Assembly (NCBI RefSeq): GCF_016624945.1 | Contig: NZ_JACVUI010000005.1 | Span: forward strand, 1-64,000 | Length of the DNA stretch: 64,000 bases | Direction of reading: 5' to 3' | From: Acinetobacter sp. S54 | GTDB lineage: Bacteria; Pseudomonadota; Gammaproteobacteria; Pseudomonadales; Moraxellaceae | Shown here: positions 10,474 through 19,896 of the stretch, piece after piece | How the letters are laid out: each line of letters starts with the position of its first letter | Position numbering within the stretch: position 1 is the stretch's first letter | Made by a program: the position numbers and the translations under genes | Notes under the pieces: generated by a model | Databases searched by the model: none | The model's input: the letters and a program-made list of their open reading frames with translations, nothing else | Told to the model about the DNA's origin: nothing

Positions 10474-11376
10474 ATGAAAATGTTTACTAAACTAGCTTTG
10501 GTTTCTTCAATCGCGATCAGTGCAAATGCAATGGCAATGCAGTCTATGGATGATGCTGCGCTTAGCTCTACCACGGGTCAGGATGGCTTGAATATCGGTA
10601 TCGGTATTTCTAAAGTAACAATTGATCAATTGGCTATTCATGATAATGATGGTTTGGCAACAGCGAATGGCGGTACTGGTGAAGCTGGTGCAATTGTGAT
10701 CAAAGCAAATGGTGATGGTACAAATGGTACTGTGGCTCATGGTGTTGAGATTACAGCAAATACAAGTTCTCTTTTAGCTTCTCATAACCTTGCTGATTTA
10801 ACTATCGATACAGATGCTGGTACAAACGGTGCTTTCTTAAATGTCGGTGCTCAAGTATCTGGCTTGGTAATCAAAGTGGGTGAAATTGGCGTTGATAAAA
10901 GTAATGATTACACAACTGGAGCTGTTGTACGTGGTGTAGAAGGTGGTTCTAGCTACAATAAAATCTTAAATGGCTTAACAATTACTACTGGTGTAATGGA
11001 TGCGAATATTCAGTTAGGTTCTGCTCCTCAAGGTGCAATGATCAAATTGAACTCTACTATGCAAGGTGGTTTAGAATTATCTAATCTTTCTATTCATGAT
11101 GGCAGTACAAATGGCGGTGGTGATATCGTATTGGATAGCATCAAAGTTGCATCTGTAGGTAGCTCTGATTTGGCATTGGATGCATCTGTAAGTGTTACAA
11201 CAGGTGGTTTAAAAATTACCTCTAATGATGCAACGGGTAATAACATCTATATCAAAGGCGTTCATTTAGGTAGTGCAGCTGCTGGTTCAATTGGTGATGT
11301 TGAAGTAAGCGGCCTAAGAACCTATTACGGTCTTAACGGTACTGCTGGCTCGCAAATCACCATTACTGGTCACTAA
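10474..11376 (+). CDS. filA: FilA, secreted repetitive beta-rich protein
   Basis: The 300-residue precursor has a Sec signal peptide (residues 1 to about 21, ending ANAMA). A short conserved segment follows (DDAALSSTTGQDGLNIGI), typical of FilA/DUF6160-type proteins. The rest is Gly/Asn/Thr/Ser/Asp-rich with alternating beta-strand patterns, two QLAIHD/NLSIHD repeats and no cysteine, which suits an exported fibre or beta-solenoid protein. The start at 10474 has a strong gggagag site 6 nt upstream; an ATG at 10453 lies before it. It has its own terminator, then filB-filF follow. The fibre-subunit role is inferred from context. Confidence 0.75.
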   Translation: MKMFTKLALVSSIAISANAMAMQSMDDAALSSTTGQDGLNIGIGISKVTIDQLAIHDNDGLATANGGTGEAGAIVIKANGDGTNGTVAHGVEITANTSSLLASHNLADLTIDTDAGTNGAFLNVGAQVSGLVIKVGEIGVDKSNDYTTGAVVRGVEGGSSYNKILNGLTITTGVMDANIQLGSAPQGAMIKLNSTMQGGLELSNLSIHDGSTNGGGDIVLDSIKVASVGSSDLALDASVSVTTGGLKITSNDATGNNIYIKGVHLGSAAAGSIGDVEVSGLRTYYGLNGTAGSQITITGH

Positions 11377-11397
11377 TTTAGTTTAGTATCAATCATT

Positions 11398-11429
11398 AAA
11401 AAGACGCGCATTTATGCGCGTCTTTTTAT
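11398..11429 (+). terminator. terminator after filA
   Basis: A strong hairpin (aaaaagacgcgca / tgcgcgtcttttt, 4-nt loop) ending in T lies 21 nt after the filA stop. Partial read-through would yield more filA than filB-F message. Confidence 0.92.
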
Positions 11430-11593
11430 TTACATTGTTTACAAAAAAAGACGCATTCCGTCAAAAAAATAAAAAAAAAGCTGTATTTTTTTATAAAAAA
11501 AGGTATCTTCAACAGACAAGGAACGTAGAGTGCTTACTCTAAAAATAATACCAACGTAAGGGCATCAGATGCCAAAAGTAGAAAAGTCAGATT

Positions 11594-12427
11594 ATGTTAG
11601 AGATTACATTGGGGTCGGCACTGATCTATTACTTTGCGACTCAAGCCTTTGATATAAAGGAAAAGCCGCCAGGTACTGTCAACTATACAGAGGTTCTCGA
11701 TTCACGTGAACCTTCATTCACTCGTTTTCACCGTGAACAGGTTAATATTAAACCCGCGGTTGAAGATCAATTCCGTGGCATTGTACGCCAAGCTTATGAC
11801 TATAGTTGTGGTTCAGCAGCGTTAACAACGCTTTTAAATGGTTATGTGGGTACTCGTTTAACCGAGCAGCAAACCATGAACGGATTATTGCGCTTTGGTG
11901 AATATAACCGCATCGTAGAACGTCGCAGCTTTTCATTACTGGATATGAAACGTTTTGTGACTGCACTAGGGTTGGAAAGTGGTGGTTATCGTGGGGAATT
12001 TTCTGACCTGATTAAACAGGGACAACCTGCAATTGTTCCAATTTCCTATGCAGGTTTTAAACATTTCGTAGTTTACAAAGCTTATAAAAATGGGCGTGTT
12101 TATGTCGCTGACCCTGCTTTGGGGAATATCAGTTTTGATCAGGAAAGATTTAAAGAGATTTGGGAAAACAATACTTTATTCTTAATCAATGTTCCAGAAG
12201 CCCAAAGACAGAATTTGTTGGCATTACAAGATTCTGATATGCGCCATGTGGAAGATGCAACAGTCAATAAATATGCATTAGTTGATATTCAATACCCAAC
12301 TTTCTATATGGAAAAGATTGCAGATAGAGCATCGACTGTACGCAGAGGCCCTGATTTAAATAAAGAATCAGATACTTATGGTCAGAACATTAATACTTTT
12401 ATGCGCCTGTATTACAAGCGTAAATAG
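11594..12427 (+). CDS. filB: FilB, C39-like cysteine peptidase
   Basis: The 277-residue protein carries a C39-type papain-like domain. The catalytic Cys72 is in YDYSCGSAALTTLL, His157 in GFKHFVVYK and Asp173 in VADPALGN, giving a complete triad. The N terminus (about 1-20) is hydrophobic and may act as a signal or anchor. There is no ABC transporter domain, unlike bacteriocin exporters, so it resembles the stand-alone C39 protein FapD of the Pseudomonas Fap amyloid system. It begins the filB-F run, with 29 nt to filC. The target is unknown; FilA or a barrel partner is a plausible substrate. Confidence 0.8.
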   Translation: MLEITLGSALIYYFATQAFDIKEKPPGTVNYTEVLDSREPSFTRFHREQVNIKPAVEDQFRGIVRQAYDYSCGSAALTTLLNGYVGTRLTEQQTMNGLLRFGEYNRIVERRSFSLLDMKRFVTALGLESGGYRGEFSDLIKQGQPAIVPISYAGFKHFVVYKAYKNGRVYVADPALGNISFDQERFKEIWENNTLFLINVPEAQRQNLLALQDSDMRHVEDATVNKYALVDIQYPTFYMEKIADRASTVRRGPDLNKESDTYGQNINTFMRLYYKRK

Positions 12428-12456
12428 TCAGAAAAAAAATAAGTGGTGGGAATTAG

Positions 12457-13623
12457 ATGATGAGAGCTCAATGGATGAATAAAACTCTACTTGCAGTCAG
12501 TATTCAAATCTTTATGGTGGGTGGTGTATATGCAGCAGATGTAAAAGCACAGGATGTGCCAGCAACATCAGAACCCGCAACTGCATTTACTGAACCAGAT
12601 CCAAATGCAACAGCAGTACAACCTGGGGATGCGCCTGCGATTGAACCTGCTCCAGTTGCCCCAGCACATGCGGCTTCAGCACAGCCAGCAAGTGCAGCAG
12701 AAGCATTGCAAAAGCAAGAGGGTGACGCAACACAGGAAAGTAACCTGCAAGAAGTATTTACTTCAAATGAGCGTCAATACTCTTTGATCAAAAGAGGTGA
12801 GATCTCGACTTATTATGATATCGATTATACTTACTATCGAGATAGTCAACTTAACCTTGCGATTCAAGATGGCAGTGTTGCACAGTTAAGAGTTGATGAA
12901 GATGCGACTCATACTCTGACTAATACATTTACTTTGCAATATGGTCTACGTGATAACCTGACATTATCCACTTCTCTTCCTTTTGTTGCCAAGTCAGATA
13001 ATTTAAAAGATACCACCACAGCAGGATTAGGTGATATTTCATTTGGTGCACGTTGGGAACCCTTTCCTCTAAAAGCAGGGCGTTTACCTCTGATTCTATT
13101 TGGTAATATCTCTACTAAAACAGGCGACAGTCCGTATGAAGTGAATCCAACCAAGGATTTATCAACAGGTAAAGGGTATTATTCGGCTGGTATTGGCGCA
13201 AGTACACGTAAATATATTGATCCAGTTGTATTATTCGCTTCAGTTTCGGCAAATTATGGCTTCAAGGAAACTGGTCTAAATCAGGTTCGTGGTACGCGAA
13301 TTATTGATGAGTTTGATCCAGGCATTAGTGGTGGTTTTGCTTTCGGTTTTGCTTATTCGTTTAACTATGATGTCTCTTTGACGATGTCTTATCAGCAAAG
13401 TTTCAATACTGAGAGTGAATTTACCTACAATACTGGTGAGACTTATAAGCCAGCAGACCAGACCAGTGCGACTTTTTCGATTGCCTTAGGTGTTCGTGTT
13501 TCACCGGATACTATTGTGAATGGGACCTTGGGAATAGGGTTAACTGAAGATGCACCTGATGTCTCACTGGGGCTGTCTTTCCCATTGGATATTATCGGTT
13601 TTGCTAAAAAAATTCGTAATTAA
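12457..13623 (+). CDS. filC: FilC, outer-membrane beta-barrel transporter-like protein
   Basis: The 388-residue precursor has a signal peptide ending VYAADV, then an Ala/Pro-rich linker (about 30-85). A short helical segment precedes ERQYSLIKRGEISTYYDIDY, which starts a barrel region rich in aromatic amphipathic strands. The product ends with an outer-membrane-like C terminus. Linker plus barrel downstream of a C39 peptidase resembles the layout of FapF, the pore of the Fap amyloid secretion system; this is inference. Ribosome-binding site gtggtggg. Two adjacent ATGs are possible starts. Confidence 0.7.
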   Translation: MMRAQWMNKTLLAVSIQIFMVGGVYAADVKAQDVPATSEPATAFTEPDPNATAVQPGDAPAIEPAPVAPAHAASAQPASAAEALQKQEGDATQESNLQEVFTSNERQYSLIKRGEISTYYDIDYTYYRDSQLNLAIQDGSVAQLRVDEDATHTLTNTFTLQYGLRDNLTLSTSLPFVAKSDNLKDTTTAGLGDISFGARWEPFPLKAGRLPLILFGNISTKTGDSPYEVNPTKDLSTGKGYYSAGIGASTRKYIDPVVLFASVSANYGFKETGLNQVRGTRIIDEFDPGISGGFAFGFAYSFNYDVSLTMSYQQSFNTESEFTYNTGETYKPADQTSATFSIALGVRVSPDTIVNGTLGIGLTEDAPDVSLGLSFPLDIIGFAKKIRN

Positions 13624-13637
13624 AGGGAGTAGTCGGT

Positions 13638-15302
13638 ATGTTATACCTGAGACTACGCCCGTTAGCTGCTGCAATTTTTTTAACGGGCTTTTCAAGTGTG
13701 GCTTTTGCGCAACTTGGACAAAACTTATCGGTTGATATTCGTTCATTATCATTGGGGAATGCGGTTACTGCTGATCCTCCAGGAATTAGTGCAATTCACT
13801 TTAACCCTGCGGGACTGGCTAAAATTGAAGGTTTGCAAACGGATGTACAAGGAATTGTTGCAAACTTTAACGTAAAACGTGATCTATCTGCCCCCGCGGG
13901 TTATAACGTATTTGGCTATTCAGACGATCCTTTAGTGTGTAATGACGCGCCTGAAAATCCATCGAGTTTATGTACCGACTTTAAAGGTACAGTGAATGCA
14001 GATGTTGAATATGCCAGTATTTATGTGCCTATCTTAAAGAAAATGGTGGATTTGGGTGAAGGCGTTCCTATTGCTGCACCAACGGCGGGTATTGCATACA
14101 AACCACCAGGTTCAAAAGTAACTTATGCAACAGCAATTTATGCACCGTTGATCGTGGGTTATGGTTCTGAAAACGGTAATCCTGGCAACTTTATGGGGCA
14201 ACAGGTTGCATTTGAGCGTATAACTTATTTATCACCTTCATTTGCTTTTCAGGTGAATGATGAATTGTCACTTGGGGCATCATTGGGCATGTCTTATCAG
14301 GCCATGTCTTTAAAAACCGACTTACGTTTTCCCAATGAACTCATTGGTGTATTGCGTATGGTTGATGATGTGGTCTGCTCACCATTTCGTGATAACTCAG
14401 ATATTATTACTGATCTTTTACTTTTGGGTTTATGTAATGCCAATGAAGGCCTCAATCCATTTGGTAAGTTCGGACAATTAAAAGCGACGATGGAACAATC
14501 TTTAACTCCAAGTTATAACTTGGGATTAATGTGGGAGCCAACAGATGATTTTGCTTTTGGTATGGTGTATCAAAGCGAAAGTAAAATGCGTTTGAAAGGT
14601 AAATATTATGTCGATAATGCCAATGCACCGCGTGAGTTAATTCGTGCATTAAATTCGTCTGCAACGGGACAAATTTTTGCAGCTATTTTAGGATTCCCAT
14701 CTTATATTCCTGCGAGCGAATCTGGTTTAGTCTCAATGGATTTAAAATATCCAGCGCATTTTCAGGCGGGGATCAAATATAAAATTTTACCAGACTTACA
14801 AATCAATTTTGATGTGGGCTGGACAGATTATAAACAATGGGATCAGTTCCGATTTGAATTTGACCGACAAGTTTCAGCACTTAAAATTGCAAAACTTTTG
14901 GCCAGCAGTGCGACTGATAGTTCTTTGGGCGTCCCTTTAAAATTCACATCTCCATGGAGTTGGGGAATAGGGATAGAGTATTCTGCAACAGATCGTCTAA
15001 AACTGCGTGCTGGATATGAACCACGTTCATCTGCAACACCAGATGACAAACGAAATACCTTAATTCCAATCAATAATGCGCAATTATTTGGTTTGGGATT
15101 GGGTTATCGGTTTGATGCTGATACTGACATCGACTTAACTCTAGCATTTTTACGTAGCCGAGATAACATTCCTGCCAATACCAGTAGTTTATCAAATGCA
15201 ACAGGGGTTGATAATTTAATCTTAAACCCTTATGCCGGCTTGAATGTTCGTACCAATACGCAAGTGACTATTTTAGGGATTAACTACAGAACAAGATGGT
15301 AA
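13638..15302 (+). CDS. filD: FilD, FadL/TodX-family outer-membrane protein
   Basis: The 554-residue protein has a signal peptide ending VAFAQ and the FadL-family N-terminal pattern, including AIHFNPAGLAKIEG with the NPA motif. A long barrel follows, ending in NYRTRW with an aromatic C-terminal residue. FadL proteins move hydrophobic molecules across the outer membrane. Its place inside the fil cluster (14 nt after filC, 2 nt before filE) argues for a role in this system rather than fatty-acid uptake. The gene starts after the gggag site. Confidence 0.75.
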   Translation: MLYLRLRPLAAAIFLTGFSSVAFAQLGQNLSVDIRSLSLGNAVTADPPGISAIHFNPAGLAKIEGLQTDVQGIVANFNVKRDLSAPAGYNVFGYSDDPLVCNDAPENPSSLCTDFKGTVNADVEYASIYVPILKKMVDLGEGVPIAAPTAGIAYKPPGSKVTYATAIYAPLIVGYGSENGNPGNFMGQQVAFERITYLSPSFAFQVNDELSLGASLGMSYQAMSLKTDLRFPNELIGVLRMVDDVVCSPFRDNSDIITDLLLLGLCNANEGLNPFGKFGQLKATMEQSLTPSYNLGLMWEPTDDFAFGMVYQSESKMRLKGKYYVDNANAPRELIRALNSSATGQIFAAILGFPSYIPASESGLVSMDLKYPAHFQAGIKYKILPDLQINFDVGWTDYKQWDQFRFEFDRQVSALKIAKLLASSATDSSLGVPLKFTSPWSWGIGIEYSATDRLKLRAGYEPRSSATPDDKRNTLIPINNAQLFGLGLGYRFDADTDIDLTLAFLRSRDNIPANTSSLSNATGVDNLILNPYAGLNVRTNTQVTILGINYRTRW

Positions 15303-15304
15303 AT

Positions 15305-16570
15305 ATGTTTAAAAGTAAGAAATCAATTGGCTATTTATCGTTGGTGCTGTTTTCAATAGGAACAGGGCCAACGGCATATGCTGCCGACTTTTTTACTATT
15401 ATTGGTCCTGATGGTCGTCCTCTAGTTATTCCTCGTGATCCAACGCAACAGAAAAAGACGACCAACCAGAAAATAGTGAGCGAGACTGATACGCCCAAGG
15501 CAGTTGAATCAAAACAGTCTCAACCTATTCAAATGGTTCAGCCCCAGTCTGTAAAACAGGATTCTTTACAGGAAAAATCAGGTCATACAACACAACAACA
15601 TGTTACGGAGACCTTGTCAGAAGCCAATATTCAGCCTAAGAATTCTCCTGAGTCAAAAGTAGTAATTCCTGCCCAGATTCCATCACAGCAAAAAAAAGAA
15701 AATAAAGTAAACTCTGAGCAATCGCGTTATATTCAGCCTCAGCCTCAGCCTCAGCCTCAGCCTCAGCCTGTGACAAAAGCAACAACATTGCCTCCAACTC
15801 AGAAAGTTCAGTCAAATGTTTATTCAAACGCAACGGATCAATCATCACCCGTCACTGAAACAGATGAGCATATTGTGGAAGTAAACGGCGAAAAATATAT
15901 CGATAGCGAATATCTGGAAGATAAAGAGTTCAATCTTGAAGGTAAAAAGCGCTTTTACATGATGCCAGAAGGGATTGTGGATGCTCGGTTGGGTGCAGTT
16001 CGTATGCAGCCCGAGCAACGTGAAAAAGGGGTCAGTAAATCTTTTTTACAAACAATGCTGAAAAAGAATCAAAATGAAAAGGAAGAGGAGGTGCTGGCCC
16101 TATCTTCAACTTATTATCGAATGCCTAAGGAACAAGTGGTAGAAAGTTTGGCAACAGCATGCTTTACTGATAAAAAGATAAAGGACGCCAAACTATTTAA
16201 TGTTGAAAAGCAAATTGGGTTATGGCCAAGAAAACCACTAAAAGATATTTTTGATTACGATGTTGTAAAACTTTCTGCACCATTAAAGCAGATGAAACTT
16301 ACTTCGTATGCCACGACAGAACAAAATCCTACGTTCTATTGGCCTTTCGTGGTATTTCTGGATCGGAACGGATGCATACTTGAGGGCGTAAGTGGTTATA
16401 AAAATCAGGAATTTCCCGCCACTATGTTACAACATGCTGCAATTGAAGGAACGATAAGACTTCCAGATCAAACATCTTATATTTTGTTGACGCCTTTGGC
16501 TTCAGCATTAGATGTTCAGGAAAAAGCTTTATCAAATCAGGGACAAATAAAATTAACGGCGATCCGTTAG
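15305..16570 (+). CDS. filE: FilE, secreted Gln/Pro-rich protein
   Basis: The 421-residue precursor begins with a signal peptide (to about TAYAAD). It continues with FFTIIGPDGRPLVIPRD, then a long low-complexity Gln/Pro/Ser/Lys region containing a (QP)n run encoded by a hexanucleotide repeat. A conserved C-terminal domain (about 190-420) contains EVNGEKYIDSEYL and YMMPEGIVDARLGAVRM. No catalytic motif was recognised. The start at 15305 gives a clean signal peptide; an ATG at 15296 overlaps the filD stop and would add three residues. A periplasmic adaptor role is possible. Confidence 0.65.
   Translation: MFKSKKSIGYLSLVLFSIGTGPTAYAADFFTIIGPDGRPLVIPRDPTQQKKTTNQKIVSETDTPKAVESKQSQPIQMVQPQSVKQDSLQEKSGHTTQQHVTETLSEANIQPKNSPESKVVIPAQIPSQQKKENKVNSEQSRYIQPQPQPQPQPQPVTKATTLPPTQKVQSNVYSNATDQSSPVTETDEHIVEVNGEKYIDSEYLEDKEFNLEGKKRFYMMPEGIVDARLGAVRMQPEQREKGVSKSFLQTMLKKNQNEKEEEVLALSSTYYRMPKEQVVESLATACFTDKKIKDAKLFNVEKQIGLWPRKPLKDIFDYDVVKLSAPLKQMKLTSYATTEQNPTFYWPFVVFLDRNGCILEGVSGYKNQEFPATMLQHAAIEGTIRLPDQTSYILLTPLASALDVQEKALSNQGQIKLTAIR
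15734..15769 (+). repeat. (CAGCCT)6 tandem hexanucleotide repeat in filE
   Basis: Six exact copies of CAGCCT lie head to tail, in frame, encoding alternating Gln-Pro. Slippage would change the linker by two residues per unit without breaking the frame. Confidence 0.97.
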
Positions 16571-16590
16571 GCAATTAAAGTGATTGTATT

Positions 16591-18516
16591 ATGAAAAAAC
16601 AAATATTAATTCCTTTCACCTTAACAGCTCTTATGGCTGCTTTAAGTGGATGTGGTGGTGAAGGCGGAAATATTAATGTCGACCCACCGAGTAGTACGGG
16701 TGTTACAGCAAGTACTAGTTGTTCTGCCACTTCTGATGATTGTTTGGAATTTGTTTTTGATTATCCTGTAGCTGGGTTAAATTTTGACTGTAGCAGTGAT
16801 ACCACTAACCACTTTATTACTCAAAATAGTTCAAATGCTGTTTCAGGTGCATGTAAGTTGGGTGATACAGCAACTTTTTCTATAAAAGGGCAAGGAACGG
16901 ACAAACAAATAACGTTAGGTGCGGTTGATTTAAAAACAATCACCTCTTTAAAAATTTCAGATGCTCCGATTTCCTTAGTAGATATTGCAACTGCAATGGT
17001 TGGTAAAGCGCCTGCCAGTCTGGATCAAAATGATGAAACGATTAAAGTCGCCATGGCTTTAGTTAAAATTTTTCAGGCTGCTGGAGCCGTTAACGAGAAA
17101 AATGCAATTGGTGATCTTCAACCAATAGAATTAGATGAAGACTATAAGAGTAACCTAAAAAATATCAGTCAATCGATTGATGTGACGAATTTTAAAGATG
17201 GTAGCTATCCTGCAATTTTGAAACCATGGGTAGATGTTTCTGTGGTTGATGACCAGACGGCATTTGATATTGTTACCAAAATGCTCAATATGCAAAATGC
17301 AGGCAGTTTCCAATCTGATTTTTTACCATGGCCGTTGCCCGCTGAAAGTGGCGTTGATCAGCAGTACATTGAAGGCTTTCATGGCAAGAGCCTGTTAGGT
17401 AATGAAATTATTGGTAATATGTATTTGCTCTCTGATCGTACAGGTCATACATTTGGTTATGGTTTGCAATGGAAAGGCAAACCTGATGATAAGACCAGTG
17501 AAGGAACAGTTATTAGCGATTCTTTAAAACGTTTAACGCTCATTAGTAAAATCGCACCGAAGAAAATGAATGCCGAAGCACAGACTAACTGGATTAATCC
17601 TTTAACTAAAAAGTTAGCAAGCACCCCATTTGTGTTCTCTATGGCAGATCAAAGTGGTGATCCTTTACGCATTACACAAGGTCGTTTAATCAACGGTTAT
17701 ATCGTACCTGGCACAGAAGCTGTTTATAAACAGGCCACTGGTTATAGTACGGGTGATTCTGCAAGCTACGGTAAATGGACACAGCAATTTAGTCCAGAGC
17801 AGTTTGATGGGACTATTGATATTTCTAAAACCAATCCAATTACCTATCTGGACAAAAAGATCCTGACAACCCAAAAGAATGTCAAAACGGGTGAATATTA
17901 TGTATTCCCAATGTATGCAACTTTGATTGTAAAATTTAGCGATACGACAGTTAAAGATGTAAAACTGGGAATTGTGATTGATGAAAATGGTGATATTCGT
18001 TCGGATATTAAACCCGATGCGACTGCTAATGATATGTCAGGCACATGTGCAACAGTTAACCCTGATACCATGATAGATAGTAATGGGGTTCAACAATTTA
18101 GGGTAGGAACGACGGGTACTGGTAATTATGATACAACTGATAAATCATTAACTATCCGTATGATTTTGACTAATACTAAATTTGGCCTGTTAGAAGGGGT
18201 GATTTTGGGACTTAACCAGAGTTTATCTGTTACGGCGACTTCTAGTGGAACTGCTCAAGTTCTGAGTTCGGGCGGTGTGAAAATTAATTTACACAATCTT
18301 TTAACAGATCATAATACTGCTCGAGGCATAAATATTACAAACTTTAGTAATGAGCAAGCCAACTGGATTAATATTCATGCGGCTTATCAAAAAGTTTATA
18401 ATAATATCAAGGATGTTTCACCAGCCCCAACAGACGTACAAAAAGAGTTGGCAAAACGGGTAAATGGAACATTGGCGATTGAATTACCAAGTTGTTACAC
18501 CATTAAACAGAAGTAA
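16591..18516 (+). CDS. filF: FilF, large outer-membrane lipoprotein
   Basis: The 641-residue precursor carries a lipoprotein signal with lipobox LSGC and lipidated Cys21, followed by GGEGG. The residue after the cysteine is Gly, not Asp, so sorting to the outer membrane is expected. The mature part has no domain recognised by eye; it contains paired cysteines and beta-rich segments. It is annotated as a putative pilus-assembly protein in Acinetobacter, but evidence for pili is weak. It is the last gene of the filB-F run, 20 nt after filE, and is followed by a terminator. Confidence 0.65.
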   Translation: MKKQILIPFTLTALMAALSGCGGEGGNINVDPPSSTGVTASTSCSATSDDCLEFVFDYPVAGLNFDCSSDTTNHFITQNSSNAVSGACKLGDTATFSIKGQGTDKQITLGAVDLKTITSLKISDAPISLVDIATAMVGKAPASLDQNDETIKVAMALVKIFQAAGAVNEKNAIGDLQPIELDEDYKSNLKNISQSIDVTNFKDGSYPAILKPWVDVSVVDDQTAFDIVTKMLNMQNAGSFQSDFLPWPLPAESGVDQQYIEGFHGKSLLGNEIIGNMYLLSDRTGHTFGYGLQWKGKPDDKTSEGTVISDSLKRLTLISKIAPKKMNAEAQTNWINPLTKKLASTPFVFSMADQSGDPLRITQGRLINGYIVPGTEAVYKQATGYSTGDSASYGKWTQQFSPEQFDGTIDISKTNPITYLDKKILTTQKNVKTGEYYVFPMYATLIVKFSDTTVKDVKLGIVIDENGDIRSDIKPDATANDMSGTCATVNPDTMIDSNGVQQFRVGTTGTGNYDTTDKSLTIRMILTNTKFGLLEGVILGLNQSLSVTATSSGTAQVLSSGGVKINLHNLLTDHNTARGINITNFSNEQANWINIHAAYQKVYNNIKDVSPAPTDVQKELAKRVNGTLAIELPSCYTIKQK

Positions 18517-18529
18517 TTCAGTCTAAAAT

Positions 18530-18567
18530 TAAAACAGGGTAATCGTGATGATTCCCCTGTTTTTTTA
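18530..18567 (+). terminator. terminator after filF
   Basis: Hairpin with aaaacaggg and cccctgttttt arms, an inner aatc/gatt pair and a long T tail closes the fil operon. Confidence 0.85.
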
Positions 18568-18591
18568 TTTAAACTAATAATAAGTGAAAAA

Positions 18592-19140
18592 CTATCCAGT
18601 ATGATCTAACCGTGTACCTAATGTTTCCAGATGTACAGGATAGTGTTGAATTTTTCGATCTTCAAAATAATGTCTTAATGTTCGTTCTACGCTTGGAAAA
18701 GCCAACTCATCCCATGGAATTTCATCTTCTTCAAATAAACGACATTCAATACTTTCTTCACCTGCACCAAAAACGCCATCTTTTAGTGTTGCTTTAAAAA
18801 GCACATAGATTTGTCCAATTCGTGGAATATTGTATGTGCAATATAATTGTTCAATATCAATTTCAGCTTCGGCTTCTTCGCGAGTTTCACGTGCAGCCCC
18901 TTGTTCCATCGTCTCAAATAATTCCATGTATCCTGCTGGAAGTGTCCATAACCCATAACGAGGCTCGATAGCACGACGACATAATAAGACTTTATTTTCC
19001 CAGATGGCTAAAGCTCCACAAATCAGTTTTGGATTTTCATAATGAATATATCCACAATGTGTACACACACGACGAATCTGATGATCGCCCAACGGAATTT
19101 TATCTTCAGTTTCATGTCCACAAACGGTGCAAAAACTCAT
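18592..19140 (-). CDS. Nudix hydrolase with N-terminal zinc ribbon
   Basis: The 182-residue product begins with two CxxC pairs (CTVCG and CTHCG), a zinc ribbon, followed by IHYENPKLICGALAIW. The Nudix fold shows the box GYMELFETMEQGAARETREE (GX5EX7REUXEE). This family hydrolyses nucleoside-diphosphate-linked compounds such as NADH or ADP-ribose; the substrate cannot be set here. Start 19140 puts the first CxxC next to the N terminus; an ATG at 19149 would add three residues. It is divergent from the next Nudix gene. Confidence 0.88.
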   Translation of the reverse strand: MSFCTVCGHETEDKIPLGDHQIRRVCTHCGYIHYENPKLICGALAIWENKVLLCRRAIEPRYGLWTLPAGYMELFETMEQGAARETREEAEAEIDIEQLYCTYNIPRIGQIYVLFKATLKDGVFGAGEESIECRLFEEDEIPWDELAFPSVERTLRHYFEDRKIQHYPVHLETLGTRLDHTG

Positions 19141-19262
19141 AATGATCATCAGCTAAAAAGATGCCTCAGCATAACTGAAATTTTGGACTTTCGCATCATT
19201 TCTATACGAACGACTAGATTTTTCGGCTATGATGACAAGGAGAAGAATATAGAGAGAAAAGC

Positions 19263-19868
19263 ATGGTAGAGCAGCAACTCACGCATCTTTTGCAGCAACG
19301 CTTACGTTTTTCAAAACGTACTTCGCCTGCACAGGCGGCGGTGTTAATTGCGATTACCAATGAACAAAATCCAAAGGTTTTGTTGACGCGCCGTTCGACT
19401 CAATTAACCAATCATGCGGGTGAAGTGTCATTTCCTGGAGGAAAGCGTGATGCCGGTGATACCAGTAATATTGTGGTCGCATTAAGAGAAGCTCAGGAGG
19501 AGACGGCGCTGAATCCTTTTGATGTTGAGTTGATTGGCGATTTACCAATGCAACGCGCACGTAGCGGTATGTTGGTGAAACCCGTTGTGGGATTGATTCC
19601 TCCCACTGTTGAGCTGATTGCACAGCCGACAGAAATTGATCGGATCTTTTTTGCGTCTTTAAATCAATTGCTCACTGTACCAGCAACCCCTTATGAAGTG
19701 AAATACGCGCATCAATCATTGTATTTTCCCAGTTTACAAGTGGAAAATGAAGTCATTTGGGGATTGACGGCAAGAATGCTGATTGCATTGTTTCATTATG
19801 GATTGGATTATCAAAAAGACTGGCCTTTCCTTTTAAATTCTCCTAATTTTCAACCCCGTAAATTTTAA
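19263..19868 (+). CDS. Nudix hydrolase, CoA pyrophosphatase-like
   Basis: The 201-residue protein has the CoA diphosphatase arrangement: VLLTRRSTQLTNHAGEVSFP ahead of a Nudix box with GGKRDAGD and REAQEETAL. It probably cleaves CoA to 3',5'-ADP and 4'-phosphopantetheine, like E. coli NudL. The TN-H-GE-SFPGG block supports this class over general Nudix enzymes. It lies 28 nt upstream of a gamma carbonic anhydrase-like gene. Confidence 0.88.
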   Translation: MVEQQLTHLLQQRLRFSKRTSPAQAAVLIAITNEQNPKVLLTRRSTQLTNHAGEVSFPGGKRDAGDTSNIVVALREAQEETALNPFDVELIGDLPMQRARSGMLVKPVVGLIPPTVELIAQPTEIDRIFFASLNQLLTVPATPYEVKYAHQSLYFPSLQVENEVIWGLTARMLIALFHYGLDYQKDWPFLLNSPNFQPRKF

Positions 19869-19896
19869 TTCGAAAAAACAACAGGATGTTGTCATT

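Noticed and set aside
15636..15848. Minus-strand frame of alternating Ala-Glu across the filE repeat
   Set aside because: Shadow of the CAGCCT repeat; the plus-strand filE frame explains it.
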